Source of the DNA: Colius striatus
Taxonomy: Eukaryota; Chordata; Aves; Coliiformes; Coliidae
Reading direction: 5' to 3'
Assembly (NCBI RefSeq): GCF_028858725.1
Contig: NC_084766.1
Location: 21,492,501-21,556,500, forward strand
DNA length: 64,000 bases
This document shows, in pieces, positions 53,701 to 63,810 of the stretch. The position numbers and the translations under genes are program-made. Position 1 is the stretch's first letter. Each line of letters opens with the position of its first letter. Below the pieces are notes generated by a model. That model was given only the letters and a program-made list of their open reading frames with translations, made no database searches and was not told where the DNA came from.

Positions 53701-56700
53701 ATGCTTTTGGAATGCTGAGGTGCAGATGGTTTTCTTTTTTGTAAGGTAGTTTGCTTAGATGCTGGAAGAAGCAGCTGTGGGCGATTATGCATACATTACA
53801 TAGTGCAATCCAGTAGTGTTTAGAGAGATCTAAAATAGCTCTGAATGTCTAACTGTCCTGTATAGTTCTTCTGTGGAAGGATGAAAGAAACTTCAGTCTA
53901 CTTCATATAGATATTTAAAAGGTGCAGGCAATTAAGATTTTGCAGGTTTCGTTTTTTTCTTTTGTTTAAAACATATCAGGATGTTTTTGATAGTGTGAAT
54001 TTTTTTCTTCGTTTTTTTAAAGATAATCCAACTGTATTTTAAGCACAAAGACAGTTTGTAAACAAAAGACTTGTTTCCCAACCCCATTTAACTTTTACCT
54101 TCCTGTAGGTTTGTAGGCTTATCTGTATTTTTGTAGGAATAAATACCAGAAATACAAGTCTCTCCACATATGGAAGGGCTCTTATTTGTCAGTGTTTTTC
54201 AGGAAAAATATGCTTTTAGCCTGTTAACAGTTCATTATTGGCAGCAGATCAGAGGATGTGATTCCAGCCTTAATAAAAAGATAACTATTCTCACTTTCTC
54301 TTAAACCTGAGAATTGTTTTTCTTTCTCTTGGGATTTTGAGATGTTCTGTAACTTTCAATAAACACCAGATATGCTGCAATGAAGCCTTTTTTTTAAACA
54401 TTCCCTAAGCTCCTGAAACCACACGTGACCTTTTAATTTTTTTTTTTGCATAAACAGGCCTTACATCACCTTAAATCTTATCTGTCAAGTGTTCTGTCCT
54501 TTAGCATGTGCCCTGCATGTTAAGCATTTGAGAAGATACTTGACTTTAAATTGTAATTTTACCTTGTTATGGAAGAGTATTAGCTCACATCTTTTGAAGC
54601 TAAATTCTATGTCAGCTCAAGCTTTTTATCTGATGCCAAGAATTTTAGATTATACATCAAAGACATGGTTAAGGCTACTGGATTCTTTACATCTAGCCAT
54701 ACAAAATATTGTGGGAAAAATTGATATTTTAGTTGTGTAAACTAGTGCGTTCCATGTATATATGATGAGACTGAGATCTAATCTTCAAGTAAGTTTCTTA
54801 GAACACAGGCTTCTTTAGAAAGAAATGTCTTCCACTGGGAAGTTCTGAGATTTGGGAATATATTTCATCTTGGGTAATGTGCACCTATGACAGTTTGAGC
54901 CTAAAGCTCATATCTACTTTGACTCTCTTCTAGTAATACTTACAGTTTTCCCTCTCTGTTCATGTGCTCTTTTCTTACAAAAAACAGCTGTTCAAAAAGT
55001 GTATTTCCAGAAACACAGCAGGGTGATGAGTTCTGGTGGAAATCCCTGTAGAAGACTTTATTTTTCTTTTTCTTTTTTCTTTTTTTTTTCCTTTCTCCAT
55101 TACTTTGGAAGTAGTCTCTCAGTTCTTTGCATGTACAATAGCCAGCATCACTAGCACCATTCAGAAGTGTTGGTTGTAATTAAAAGGTGAGAGTGGCTTC
55201 ATTTCTAATGCCCATCTTGGAGTGCTTTTTTAAATTTAAATTGCATACAATTTAGAAATGTAGGGATGTTGAAAAGATTGATACTATTTGAGCTTCCTCA
55301 TCTCTTAATACTAAATAAACTTGATTTTATGGCTCCTGTTACAAAGTACTGGAAAATACAAAAGTACATCAGAACTTCTACTAAGAACGAGGCATGGCAT
55401 TGCTATGGCACTGCAGCCTGGATGCTGATCATCCAAGTGCTATCACAGGATACGTTCCTAACTTAAGAATGTGCTGGGATATCCTGAGGTATAAAACATG
55501 GCAGGAGAGTTTAGGTTATTATAATATCTCTGAGTTAAGTTATTCTAAGTTTAAGAACATTCATATCTGTTCATTCCATCTGTTCTGTTTTTTCTCATGC
55601 TTGTGTGAATTACAACAGAACTCTGCCAATCTGATGTGTCCGATTGAAGACACTTGTTTGAAAGTGCCAAATTATGTTGGATGTATATTATTTTAAATCA
55701 AAAGTGGTCTTGGGAATTAGCCTTCAGGACCAGAATATATTCTAGGAAATGTGTGTAACTACTGTTCTTGGACAGAGACTTAAAAATATTTATAATGGAG
55801 TTGTATTTAAGAACAGTTGACTAGTAACTTTTAAGTTACTGTGTTTACAAAGAATTAGGTTTTCAGTGTGAATGTATGTATAAATGATGATATCAAACAG
55901 TTGATCACTCTTTCTTTCCTAGGTGCATATTTGGGGTTTTTTTTTGAAGACAGAAGAGCAATAGTGCTTCTCCTCTAGTAGAAATAGTAGGCTGCTATAG
56001 ATTTGTGCTAGTTTTTCCAGGGCACTACCAAGACTAGTTATTTGAGATGCTGCCCTAGGGCAGAGTATGATACAATGGTTAAAGAGTGGCTAGCTAGATG
56101 ACTTTGGACAGAGTAGGGGTCACTTCAGAAGATACAAAGAATGTTTCAAAACCTTTCTTTGGCTTGTTTTGTGGAGGTGCAATTACTTTTTCTCATCAGT
56201 TAGAAAAATAGTTTAACTCCACAAACTAGAAAAAGAGGAGGACAAGAAGGTCCGGGTAATTCCTCAGGATCTGGAAAGTACAGTGACATGTAATGCATAT
56301 GGCCCTGCTGCTGTGACCATACCTGATCTCCTCCAGTCTCTGAAGCTAACAGGTTGGGCCTGGTTAGTACTTGGGTTGGAAACTGCTGTGTGCTGTAGCC
56401 CCTGCCTAGCAAGAGTGAAGTGTCCATCCTAGGTGATATGGCTGAAAAAGGCTGTGTGCAGCTTACTGTAGTTGACTTTGCTGGAGCAGGAAGGCTGGAC
56501 TAGATGATATCAAGATCCCTTACAGCCTCAAAGATTCTATGATGACTTCCTCTTGAAATTAGATAAATATGACATTAGTGAGGTTATACTTTTGGTATCA
56601 TTTAATGTATTATGCCCAATGTGGAAGAACAGAAATTCTGTTAAAGATCGTTAAAATGCATAGAGTAAGGAGGCTGTTGAGCAGAGTTTTAAGCCAGCTT

Positions 56701-59700
56701 AGTGGTGGGCAATCACTTTGTGCCCTCTCTGGAAACATGAGGCTTTGTTGTTGCATTTCTAAGTGGTCTTCTCCTGTTTCACTGTAGGGACTTTTGCTTT
56801 AAAATTGTCAGCTCTGTTTTTGTAATGTTGTCAATGAACACTGAATGTGTAAAGGCTTCTGGTTCTCCCTGGGAGAATTAATGTGTGCAAGAACTGTGCA
56901 TGAGGTGCCAGATTCATGTGGAGGCAGTTTCTAAATTATGTTTCGTTGGGAAGATACATGGCCTAATTAGTAATTTATCACTTTTTATGTTTTTGATCAC
57001 TTGATATTTTGATTAATTTGGGACAGAATATAGTTACACAATTACTGAAGCAACACATGTACAAAGACAATCTATCTTCAGATAAAAAGGTTGTACAAGT
57101 TAGAGCTCACTTGGTTGTGCTAAAGAGTAGTACTGTGTGACCTGTGAAAGGAAATTACTCAAGCACCTTGAACTTGTTCTCTAAAAAGATGATTTTCCAT
57201 CTCTTGATATTCTATGTTTGAATTTTAGTTTATGGAAGACTTGCAGAGAAACCAGTCTTTGGTCTTCATGCCTAAGGAGAGGGAACCAATAAGCTAATGT
57301 GGTTTGGGAATAAGCTGAAAGTCTTCTCACAGATAACATCTTAAGATTTGCTGGATCATAAGAATGAGTTTCACAGGAACTTTGCAGTAAAATTTTATTT
57401 ACAGAGGCTAAAAAAAGAGGGAAAACATTTCAACATGTAATGTTATCTCCCTACTGTCTTAAGTTATTTAATATTATATATTTTAACATTATTTAATAAG
57501 TGTTAAGCAGGTAATATTGTGCTCACTAAACACAAATGAAGTTGAATGTTACAATTTAATTTTTATCAATAATGTTGTTTAGGAATATGAAGCACGGACA
57601 GGAAGAATGTATAAACCTCCACCCCCATCAGCAAGACGTAAAAATATTGAATTTGAGCCACTTTCAACTACTGCTTTGATTCTGGAGGATCGACCAGCGT
57701 AAGTATGATTCTGCTGTGGAACTGATGATGACTGCATTTATTAGAAGAGCTTCTGATGAGCTAAACTTCATAAGTCTCATTTGACTTGGAGAGTATCATT
57801 GGATTATTTCATCACAGATGGAATAGTTCCAGAAGAACCTTTAAGTATATTATAGTCTATATGAAGAATTCCTTCTCATCGTAATGGGGCCACCAGTCTG
57901 TTTTTAACTGTATATCACAACTGCCTGGGACAGTAGTGTGGGCATCGTTAATCAGGAGAAGTCCTGAAGACTGCCATCTTGGTGCACACTCCCTTTTCTG
58001 TCCCTCATTCTAGAAACTAAATTTCCTAGAGCAGTCAGGAAGAATAAACAGCGGCACTTGTTACCTTCAGCAAACCTAGACTTGGCTTACCTTTTCTTTT
58101 TTAAAAAAGGTAATAACAGGAATGGGAAGAATTGGCTTTGAAACACAAGTAATACCTTCTTGTCACAAATGCTGAATGCTCATTTTATTTGGCAGCTACA
58201 GTTAAATGCTTTGTTGGTGTCAAGATGATAGTACTCACTGAAATCTTTCCTTGCCATTGTTTCAGCTCTTTAAACGTTGAAGGTAAGGAGAAAGCAGATG
58301 AAGATGCAACAAAAACTGCATTAAATGCAAATAAGAATAGTAATGAAAAATGAGTCAGTGTTTTGACTCATGAAAAATTGGTCAGTAATGAAAAATTGGT
58401 CAGTGTTTTCAGGTATATGGTCTTCAGCAATTTGAAAGAAAGAGGAAGACCTGCTGACTAGGAGTATGTTCTGGAAGAAAGCAAATGGATCAAAGCTTTC
58501 AAAGTGCACCTTGAGAAACAGTGCCATCACAAGCTTAAAAGTTGGCTCTGATCAACTCTAATCAGGAAATGGAAAACAGAACATACAGTGTTTCCTTTGG
58601 TATTTTCTCTAGTGACATATAAGCTCATACCCTGTTAAACATAAATATCCTGAATGGAGATATGGATCACTATGATTATATTTCTTGTAAATTCATTATT
58701 TCCTTTACCATATGGTAGAGTAAGATACACAGTAACTGGTTTGCTGCTGCTTTTCTGTATTTGCAAAATATCTCAATTTACAAACTGACAGTAGTTTTAC
58801 AAGTTACACTTTCACTTGTTTCAATTTGGAGTGCCATCCCAAGTGTGTAATATGTTGCCACAATCTCATGGTTGAAAGTATATACTGCTCTCACTTTCCC
58901 TGGAAATATTAATAAACTGCTCTTTTCTGCTTGTATAAGAGGAGATGGAAGACTTCTTTCGTGTTTGTTTTTTTTTAAATATTAAAATGACAAACTGTCT
59001 GATTTTTATTTTGATCCAAAGTAGACTAGAGATTGGGTAAGAGACTGAGACTAAACATTGTGTTCTGATTTGTTTTGGAATGAGTCTCCTTGGTCAAAAG
59101 GAAGTGTATGTTTTGCAATTAGGGGATCTCTATGAAGCCAAAAATCAAACACATTTTAAGGTGGTAAACTTGTAGCACTGCAGCAAGCTTCTTTAGCTTT
59201 TGCACTGGCATAAATGGAGATCTATCCTTACTTCTTTTGGTGAACCTGTTTTCTTTTGTGGAGTTTTAAAGGGCTAGATACAATGAGCAAAAACCTTTGC
59301 CTTTTTTGAAAATTTCACTGTAGATTTCATATGAATAACTGGAGTATCAATATGCAGACATATTTCATGATTAAAATATGCATGTGCAGAAATGCATTGG
59401 AATAAATAATTGTACAGGATATCAGTATTTCCCTTCTGTCATTTCATGCAAACCTCATTTGAGCATCATTCCAAACATTCAACAGATCTAATAACCCTGC
59501 TTTGGGGGAAGCTGTAGGAGAGCTAATAAACAGAGCTAATAGTTCTCTGCTGCTCTTACACACATACACTGGTGATGTGACAACTCCAAAGTTCACCTTA
59601 AAGAGAAGCCAAATAAAAACCTGTTTTGAAATCATTCAGAATGTCACTTGTGTGTATTGAATTCAGGAACAACTTGTTTTCAGAAATCTTCCTGCCAAAT

Positions 59701-62700
59701 CAGTGGAGGAGGCTTTACGTCACCGGCAAGAATATGATGAGATGGTGGCAGAGGCAAAAAAACGAGGTATGTTAACTACCAATAATTACTATAATTCTTT
59801 TTAACTGCAGCAGAAAATTAAGTAATTTCTGGTTTGTGGGCTAGTAGGTACAGTAAAGAACAACCTTGTTTAATGTCTCGCTTATTCTCTGGTATGTATG
59901 TGCACACAGTATAAAGCAGAATTGTTGTTTTCTTACTTTGCCACAGTGAACATTAAGTAGGTTTAGAACTCAGTTTAACATTTCCACTTAAAAATTAGGG
60001 AAACTTGATTGATTTTTTTTTTCTAACTACTTATGTAATCAGCTAGAAACATTCTGATGGAGAAGCAGTCTGAGTACTCCTTTTCAAGCTGCTTTGCTGC
60101 AGTTGCCACCGAGAGCCAGAGGATAATAAAACTGACTGCTTAAAGATCTATTTTTTTCAGAAATTAGGGATCAGTTTCAGTGTGCAGACATGAAAACTTG
60201 AAGGTTTTTTCCAGTCAGCTGTACCCATGTGAACTTTCCTATTCCCACTAGATCTGTTTTTTAAATTAAACGTATTTGTAGCATCTGATACTGTGTCAAT
60301 CCGTGAATAGTTGAAAAGACTTCTGTAGTATTGTGTCTAGTATTCAGGGAATAATCTATTTTTAAGAATCTGTGCTGCGTGATTTACTTGGGCTATTGTC
60401 AGAGAAAGAAGCTTCTGAACTTACTGAGCCTCTATGCATCTGTGGCAGCTAGCTCTGAAAGATGTAATAAGAAATCCAAGGCATTTGACAAGACCTTTCA
60501 TTCTTTTCTTGTGGTCTGCCTCTTGTAAGGTGGGATCTGCAGTCCTTGTTTTCTGTAACTGCATCTTTGGAAGGTCAACCTTGTGTAGTGTTTTAGTATG
60601 TGTACCCTACTATTTGTTAAATCAACTATTGCTGCACACTTCAGTAAATGAAGCTGGTCAGCCATATCAGGTTACCAGGGATTATGTGTTTACTCTGATG
60701 TGTCTACTGCATGCATAAATAGAAAATGTCTTAAAATTTTACAGTGGGGCCTTAGTGATGTCAAGATAGCATTGTTCAATCCTTGTTTTAGCCTTTTTGT
60801 AAGAAGGGTCTATGAATGATCCTTCTTTAACAGAAGGCAGAATATTATTGTTCAGCATTGTGGCTTCGTCTCTTTAGGTCCTCTCTCCAGAGAAGAAAGC
60901 ACATAATCCTTCTAGGTGAAAGTTACTGTAAAATTTTCTTAATTTAAAAATAGATGGAGAATTGCACATTTGACTAATAATTGTATCTATAATTACTGCT
61001 GGTTAGCCTAATAAGTAAGATTTGGGTAGAACATGGTGTGGCAGTCATTACAGGAAAGACAGCACTGATGATGTATTTGCTTTTTTAGTAATTCTGTGTA
61101 CTGCAGTAGAGTGCTAGGAGTTTTCCAGACAGATTTTTTCTTGTCTAAATCACTGTGTATTTGAATAACTGAAAGACAGCTTAAATTAAAAAACTTCCTG
61201 AGAAATATAGTCGTGTAGTCAACAGAAATAGTACCAGCTAGCTCAGGTGAAACTATGTAATTTACCTTTGATCTCTTTTAGACATCTCAATAATTAGATA
61301 ATAGCTGAATTATTTACCTAATAATTTAAGTACACTAATATAGAATTATTAACATTATGCCTAACAGAAATTAAAGAAGCACATAAGAGGAAAAAAATAA
61401 TGAGAGAACGTTTCAAGCAAGAGGAGAATATTGCTAGTGCTATGGTGATTTGGGTCAATGAAATTCTACCTAACTGGGAAGGCATGTAAGTAAAGGTCTG
61501 TTGTGTAAATGAGGCAAGGCTAGCTTGTTTCTCCTCTGGAAACAGAAGACCCACCTACCTTATTTTCCTCTTCCCTTGTGTTTTATCAAGAAGTCAGTTT
61601 ATGTTGCCATAATATACTAAGAAGTTGTTAGAGTAACATGAAATGTGTTTTCTGGGAGCTTAATGCTGTGGTTTTATATAAGGGGGCTTTGGGATAAGCA
61701 GAGAGTATTGACTGAGGATTGATTTGTAAAACAGTATGTTATTTTGCTTGTAAGTTACCCAGTGATTTTAGAAAGCAAGATGTATATGTGCCTTTTCTAT
61801 TATTTTTTCCTTTGCTTCCCTATCTTAGGCGTGCCACCCGCAGAGTTCGAGAGCTATGGTGGCAGGGATTACCCCCAAGTGTTCGGGGGAAGGTCTGGAG
61901 TCTAGCTGTGGGAAACGAATTAAATATCACTCCTGGTATGTCTTAGCAGATCACAATTTAATGCAAAGTTGAGTTGGTTATTTTCAAACTAAAAAATTAA
62001 AATTCTGTTCATAAAATAGATCTTCTTTTTGAAGAACTGTGGCTTGCAACCTTAGGAACATATGTTTTACAGTCAGACATCATAGCCTGGTAAATTATAG
62101 AAATAAGATTCAAAACCTGCTCACAAAAACATTTTAGTTTTATAAGAGTTAGGTGGTGCTCCCTGGCCTCAAAAATGTTCAGGTTTAAAATTGAGAATTC
62201 ATAGTTGTGCTTTCTTAATGAGGTAGAAAGGGTCATTAATTTAATAACTAACGTTTTTGATGAATTGAAAGTATTCTAAGCTTCTCACAGAAACACAAAT
62301 TGAATTATTTAAGACTTGATTATAGATTCTCCCCTTACCTCAGTGGCTAAGATGAAACCGAGCAACAAAAACAAAGCCAAGAATACTTTGTGTGCTTTTG
62401 ATTTGGATAGATGTTTTTCTTACTTATCTCTTCCTTTTTAGTTGTTGGTTTTGTTTTGCTTCCTTGTAGAACTTTATGAAATCTTCTTGTCGAGAGCTAA
62501 GGAACGATGGAAAAGCTTCAGTGAGACAAGTTCTGAGAACGACATTGAAGGTGAGATCTCCTGAATGCTAGACAGCCTTCTGTTCACTCTGACAAACATG
62601 TTGCATATTTTAATGCTCCTGTTTGAAATGAGCCACCAGCTGAGGTGATTAGGATACTGTGCTGTATAGGAGTAAAAGGTAGCCTGTTGGTGTTAAGTCT

Positions 62701-63810
62701 GAGTGGTATAATGTCTTGCAAAAGAATGAGTAGGCAGGTAACAGTTACTGATTATTTGCCTCAGTTTTTGGATCTGATCGCATATGCCAGGTATCAATGG
62801 ACAGTTTTAGCTCTTGGAGTATAGAACTATAGATGTGCACTCCTAAGATCTAGAGCTAGGTATAACTTTCTTTCCTCTGGCAGTTTTGTTATGTTTTAAT
62901 ATGTTGGTTTTGCTTGCAGATGCAGGTGCATCTGTTGCTGATCGTGAAGCCAGTTTGGAGCTAATTAAGTTGGATATATCACGCACATTTCCATCCCTGT
63001 ATATTTTCCAGAAGGTGAGATTTCTATAACTTCATTTGTTACAACTTTAAGCTTTTGACTGGTTAAACAAGAAAAGAAACCTAGCTGGCTAAATATGGAA
63101 TAGTTTTTAGAAGCTGTTTGTATAAAACAGCAGAAGTAAAATCAGTTCTGGTCTACATACAACAAATAGCCTTTTTTTTTTTTTAATAAAGTAGGAACAT
63201 TTAATGATGAGCTGTAAGACTTTTTCTCCTGGAGAACATGCATGTGATTCCTATTAATCTTTATGAAATTGTATGCAAAAATGACAATATTCTCACTGCT
63301 TCTACAGAAATCTTGATGCGTTTTAGTACATGTTGTCAGACTTCATTATTTTTTTATATAGATAAAATATATGCACATGGAATAGCACATACTTCTTTAT
63401 ATATGCAATACATTAACTTGTGTTACTAAGAATTAAAACATCCACTGTCTTTGAAGAGGAAAAAACAATCCTGAATGTGTACCAGCTATCCTCATTTTCC
63501 ATTATGTACTGACTGCCACTGAATTATTTCATAGGATTAGTCATTTGTTGCTTTTAACATCTTAAAAGCCTACATATGGTAATACTTGGAGTAAAAACTG
63601 GTATTATTCTAGATGTGAACAAAGCAATAATTCACTAGCTCACTTGCATCTTAAAATCTTGGTTTGTTACTTATACTTGGCTTTATAAAGTGATTTTTGA
63701 AAAAAAACTTACCCCCCTTTCCCCTTCCCTTGCATTAGGGTGGTCCTTACCATGATCTCCTACACAGCGTTTTAGGAGCATATACATGTTACAGACCAGA
63801 TGTGGGATAT
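25759..63810 (+). CDS. TBC1D12: TBC1D12, TBC-domain Rab-GAP family protein (nine coding exons, 3' end outside the window)
   Basis: Member of the TBC1D12/TBC1D14 pair, cytoplasmic proteins with a Tre2-Bub2-Cdc16 domain. TBC proteins stimulate GTP hydrolysis by Rabs; TBC1D12 has been linked to Rab11-positive recycling endosomes (literature knowledge). Nine exons join in frame with consensus splice sites to give 549 codons. Residues 1-283 are a disordered, Gly/Ala/Pro-rich N-terminal region with conserved anchors [16 protein letters not shown] and FAEFFTR. Residues 284-430 are a conserved linker ([27 protein letters not shown]) and a charged helix. The TBC domain begins near [18 protein letters not shown]. 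The IxxDxxR motif is complete (catalytic Arg515). The YxQ glutamine finger should be in the next exon, beyond 64000. The assignment to TBC1D12 rather than TBC1D14 rests on the MVGPDDAG start and the N-terminal anchors. Roughly the last third of the protein is missing from the window. Confidence 0.96.
27484..27521. repeat. 14-bp tandem repeat, 2.7 copies
   Basis: GAATTGATATAGGA occurs twice perfectly, followed by a partial third copy GAATTGATAT. It is a small minisatellite-like run in intron 1. Confidence 0.9.
30338..30357 (+). repeat. poly-G run of 20
   Basis: Twenty consecutive G bases in intron 1, on the coding strand of TBC1D12. Such runs are rare in bird genomes, can fold as G-quadruplex DNA or RNA, and are prone to length errors in sequencing. 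Confidence 0.95.
38349..38451 (+). repeat. two poly-T runs
   Basis: T16 at 38349-38364 and T12 at 38440-38451, about 75 bp apart in intron 1. No element could be attached to them. Confidence 0.8.
38967..39745 (-). mobile_element. solo LTR, probable avian ERVL type, with 5-bp target duplications
   Basis: A 779-bp block bounded by TGTTATG and CATGACA, imperfect inverted ends with TG...CA termini. It is flanked by AAGAG on both sides (38962-38966 and 39746-39750). It is GC-richer than the surrounding intron. Read on the minus strand it opens TGTCATGGTTTAAGCCC, resembling the start of avian ERVL-type LTRs as I remember them, hence the orientation. A TTAAATA box lies near 39117-39128 on that strand. 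No internal retroviral sequence remains, so recombination between two LTRs is the likely origin. It is antisense to TBC1D12. Confidence 0.85.
41479..42595 (-). mobile_element. CR1 LINE, 5'-truncated copy of about 1.1 kb
   Basis: Read on the minus strand it contains the end of the CR1 reverse-transcriptase ORF, including [20 protein letters not shown] and [15 protein letters not shown], then the 3' UTR and terminal ATTCTATGATTCTATGA repeat at 41479-41496. It is interrupted by stops and frame changes. Open frames at 41561-41830 and 41877-42122 are CR1 pieces. It lies antisense in TBC1D12 intron 1. Confidence 0.93.
44555..44678 (+). CDS. TBC1D12: TBC1D12 coding exon 2
   Basis: 124 nt after TTTTCAG, completing codon 284 and coding through residue 325. 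It carries the conserved [13 protein letters not shown] segment shared with TBC1D14. It ends on a codon boundary at ATTCAGCAG/GTGAGT. Confidence 0.96.
45800..45878 (+). repeat. CR1 LINE 3' tail fragment
   Basis: GGTACCTTCCAACCCAAAAG followed by GATGATTCTATGAT is a diverged CR1 3' end in the plus orientation. The left edge is uncertain. Confidence 0.7.
47826..48100 (-). other. GC-richer patch with an antisense open frame, unidentified
   Basis: On the minus strand a frame of about 90 codons, open but without a clear ATG start, reads a Gln/Leu-rich helical-looking sequence (for example [19 protein letters not shown]) up to a stop near 47826. The patch is GC-richer than its surroundings and is followed on its upstream side by a T-rich run (48117-48142 on the plus strand). 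I do not recognise the protein. It could be an unassigned repeat, a pseudogene fragment or chance. Confidence 0.25.
51655..51711 (+). other. TBC1D12: candidate 57-nt cassette exon of TBC1D12
   Basis: A pyrimidine tract and TTAG precede 57 bases with no stop, followed by GTATGA. Exon 2 ends on a codon boundary and exon 3 starts on one, so insertion would add exactly 19 residues ([19 protein letters not shown]) in frame. The peptide is Ser-rich and starts acidic, which looks more like protein than translated intron. The isoforms I remember for human TBC1D12 join exons 2 and 3 directly, so this would be an alternative exon. The donor is only fair. Confidence 0.5.
52048..52088. repeat. 18-bp AT-rich tandem repeat
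   Basis: ATTTTTATCTATAAATAT is followed by a copy differing at the last base, then a partial third copy. Confidence 0.85.
55058..55099 (+). repeat. pyrimidine tract (T-rich)
   Basis: A run of T interrupted by single C bases, apart from one A at 55060, in intron 2. Not attached to an exon. Confidence 0.8.
56304..56545 (+). mobile_element. 5S-rRNA-derived sequence with CR1-like tail (probable chimeric SINE)
   Basis: Positions about 56307-56400 align to 5S rRNA: CCATACC near the start, GATCTC, CTGAAGCTAA, the intact box-C stretch GGGCCTGGTTAGTACTTGG (56356-56374), then GGTTGGAAAC and GTGCTGTAGCC at the end. Internal deletions of about 13 and 12 bases remove parts of the gene. After a 60-bp linker, 56462-56543 resembles a CR1 3' end (GGACTAGATGATATCAAGATCCC ... 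AAAGATTCTATGATG). A 5S head containing a pol III promoter joined to a LINE tail is the structure of a 5S-class SINE. Independent insertions lying side by side are the alternative. Confidence 0.7.
57583..57698 (+). CDS. TBC1D12: TBC1D12 coding exon 3
   Basis: 116 nt after TTTAG, coding residues 326-363 and two bases of codon 364. It starts EYEARTGR, followed by a short Pro run and [15 protein letters not shown], a strongly conserved block of the family. The donor is CCAGC/GTAAGT. Confidence 0.96.
58266..58353 (+). other. TBC1D12: candidate alternative terminal exon of TBC1D12
   Basis: A good acceptor (CCATTGTTTCAG) precedes a frame that continues from exon 3 for about 29 codons, beginning [15 protein letters not shown], then TGA at 58351-58353. 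An AATAAA follows at 58911-58916. If used, the product would end before the TBC domain. The residues are Lys/Glu/Asn-rich, which A-rich intron DNA can also produce, so this is weak evidence. Confidence 0.25.
58340..58408. repeat. short direct repeats around ATGAAAAATTGGTCAGT
   Basis: ATGAAAAAT..GTCAGT occurs three times in about 70 bp, the last two nearly identical and about 18 bp apart. This is a local tandem duplication. Confidence 0.75.
59684..59766 (+). CDS. TBC1D12: TBC1D12 coding exon 4
   Basis: 83 nt after TTTTCAG, completing codon 364 and coding residues 365-391 plus one base of codon 392. It reads [20 protein letters not shown], a charged helical segment. The donor is ACGAG/GTATGT. 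Confidence 0.96.
59767..61367 (+). other. TBC1D12: TBC1D12 intron 4 (1.6 kb)
   Basis: AT-rich intron. No repeat or extra exon recognised. Confidence 0.85.
61368..61485 (+). CDS. TBC1D12: TBC1D12 coding exon 5
   Basis: 118 nt after TAACAG, completing codon 392 and coding to residue 430 plus two bases of codon 431. It has a very basic helix ([19 protein letters not shown]) followed by [10 protein letters not shown] leading into the TBC domain. The donor is GGCAT/GTAAGT. Confidence 0.96.
61829..61935 (+). CDS. TBC1D12: TBC1D12 coding exon 6, start of TBC domain
   Basis: 107 nt after TATCTTAG, coding residues 432-466 and parts of the flanking codons. It contains [20 protein letters not shown], the opening of the TBC domain, and GNELNITP. 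The donor is CCTG/GTATGT. Confidence 0.97.
62470..62550 (+). CDS. TBC1D12: TBC1D12 coding exon 7
   Basis: 81 nt after CTTGTAG, coding residues 468-493 and parts of the flanking codons. It reads [20 protein letters not shown]. The donor is GAAG/GTGAGA. Confidence 0.96.
62920..63014 (+). CDS. TBC1D12: TBC1D12 coding exon 8, catalytic arginine exon
   Basis: 95 nt after TTGCAG, completing codon 494 and coding residues 495-525. It carries [20 protein letters not shown] with the IxxDxxR motif (Ile509, Asp512, Arg515) that supplies the arginine finger of TBC domains. It ends on a codon boundary at CAGAAG/GTGAGA. Confidence 0.97.
63739..63810 (+). CDS. TBC1D12: TBC1D12 coding exon 9 (last in window)
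   Basis: 72 nt after CATTAG, coding 24 residues from GGPYHDLLH to YRPDVGY. The donor is GATAT/GTAAGT. In the family the next residues form the YxQ glutamine-finger motif, so the second catalytic residue should lie in the following exon, beyond the window. Confidence 0.96.

Larger units (their letters stand above)
44679..57582 (+). other. TBC1D12: TBC1D12 intron 2 (12.9 kb)
   Basis: Contains a CR1 tail (45.8 kb), a GC-richer patch with an antisense open frame (47.8-48.1 kb), a candidate in-frame cassette exon (51655-51711), an 18-bp tandem repeat (52048), a long pyrimidine tract (55058) and a 5S/CR1 chimeric element (56.3-56.5 kb). The rest is AT-rich and featureless to the eye. Confidence 0.85.
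57699..59683 (+). other. TBC1D12: TBC1D12 intron 3 (2.0 kb)
   Basis: Contains a candidate alternative terminal exon (58266-58353), with a direct repeat and a pair of AP-1-like heptamers beside it, and an AATAAA at 58911-58916. Confidence 0.85.

Noticed and set aside
56307-56400. Functional 5S rRNA gene
   Set aside because: Two internal deletions of about a dozen bases each, and there is no T-run terminator after the 5S end; it is a derived copy.
58266-58282. 17-nt microexon between CAG and GTAAGG in TBC1D12 intron 3
   Set aside because: Inclusion would shift the frame of all downstream exons, which are clearly conserved; reading on as a terminal exon is the better hypothesis.
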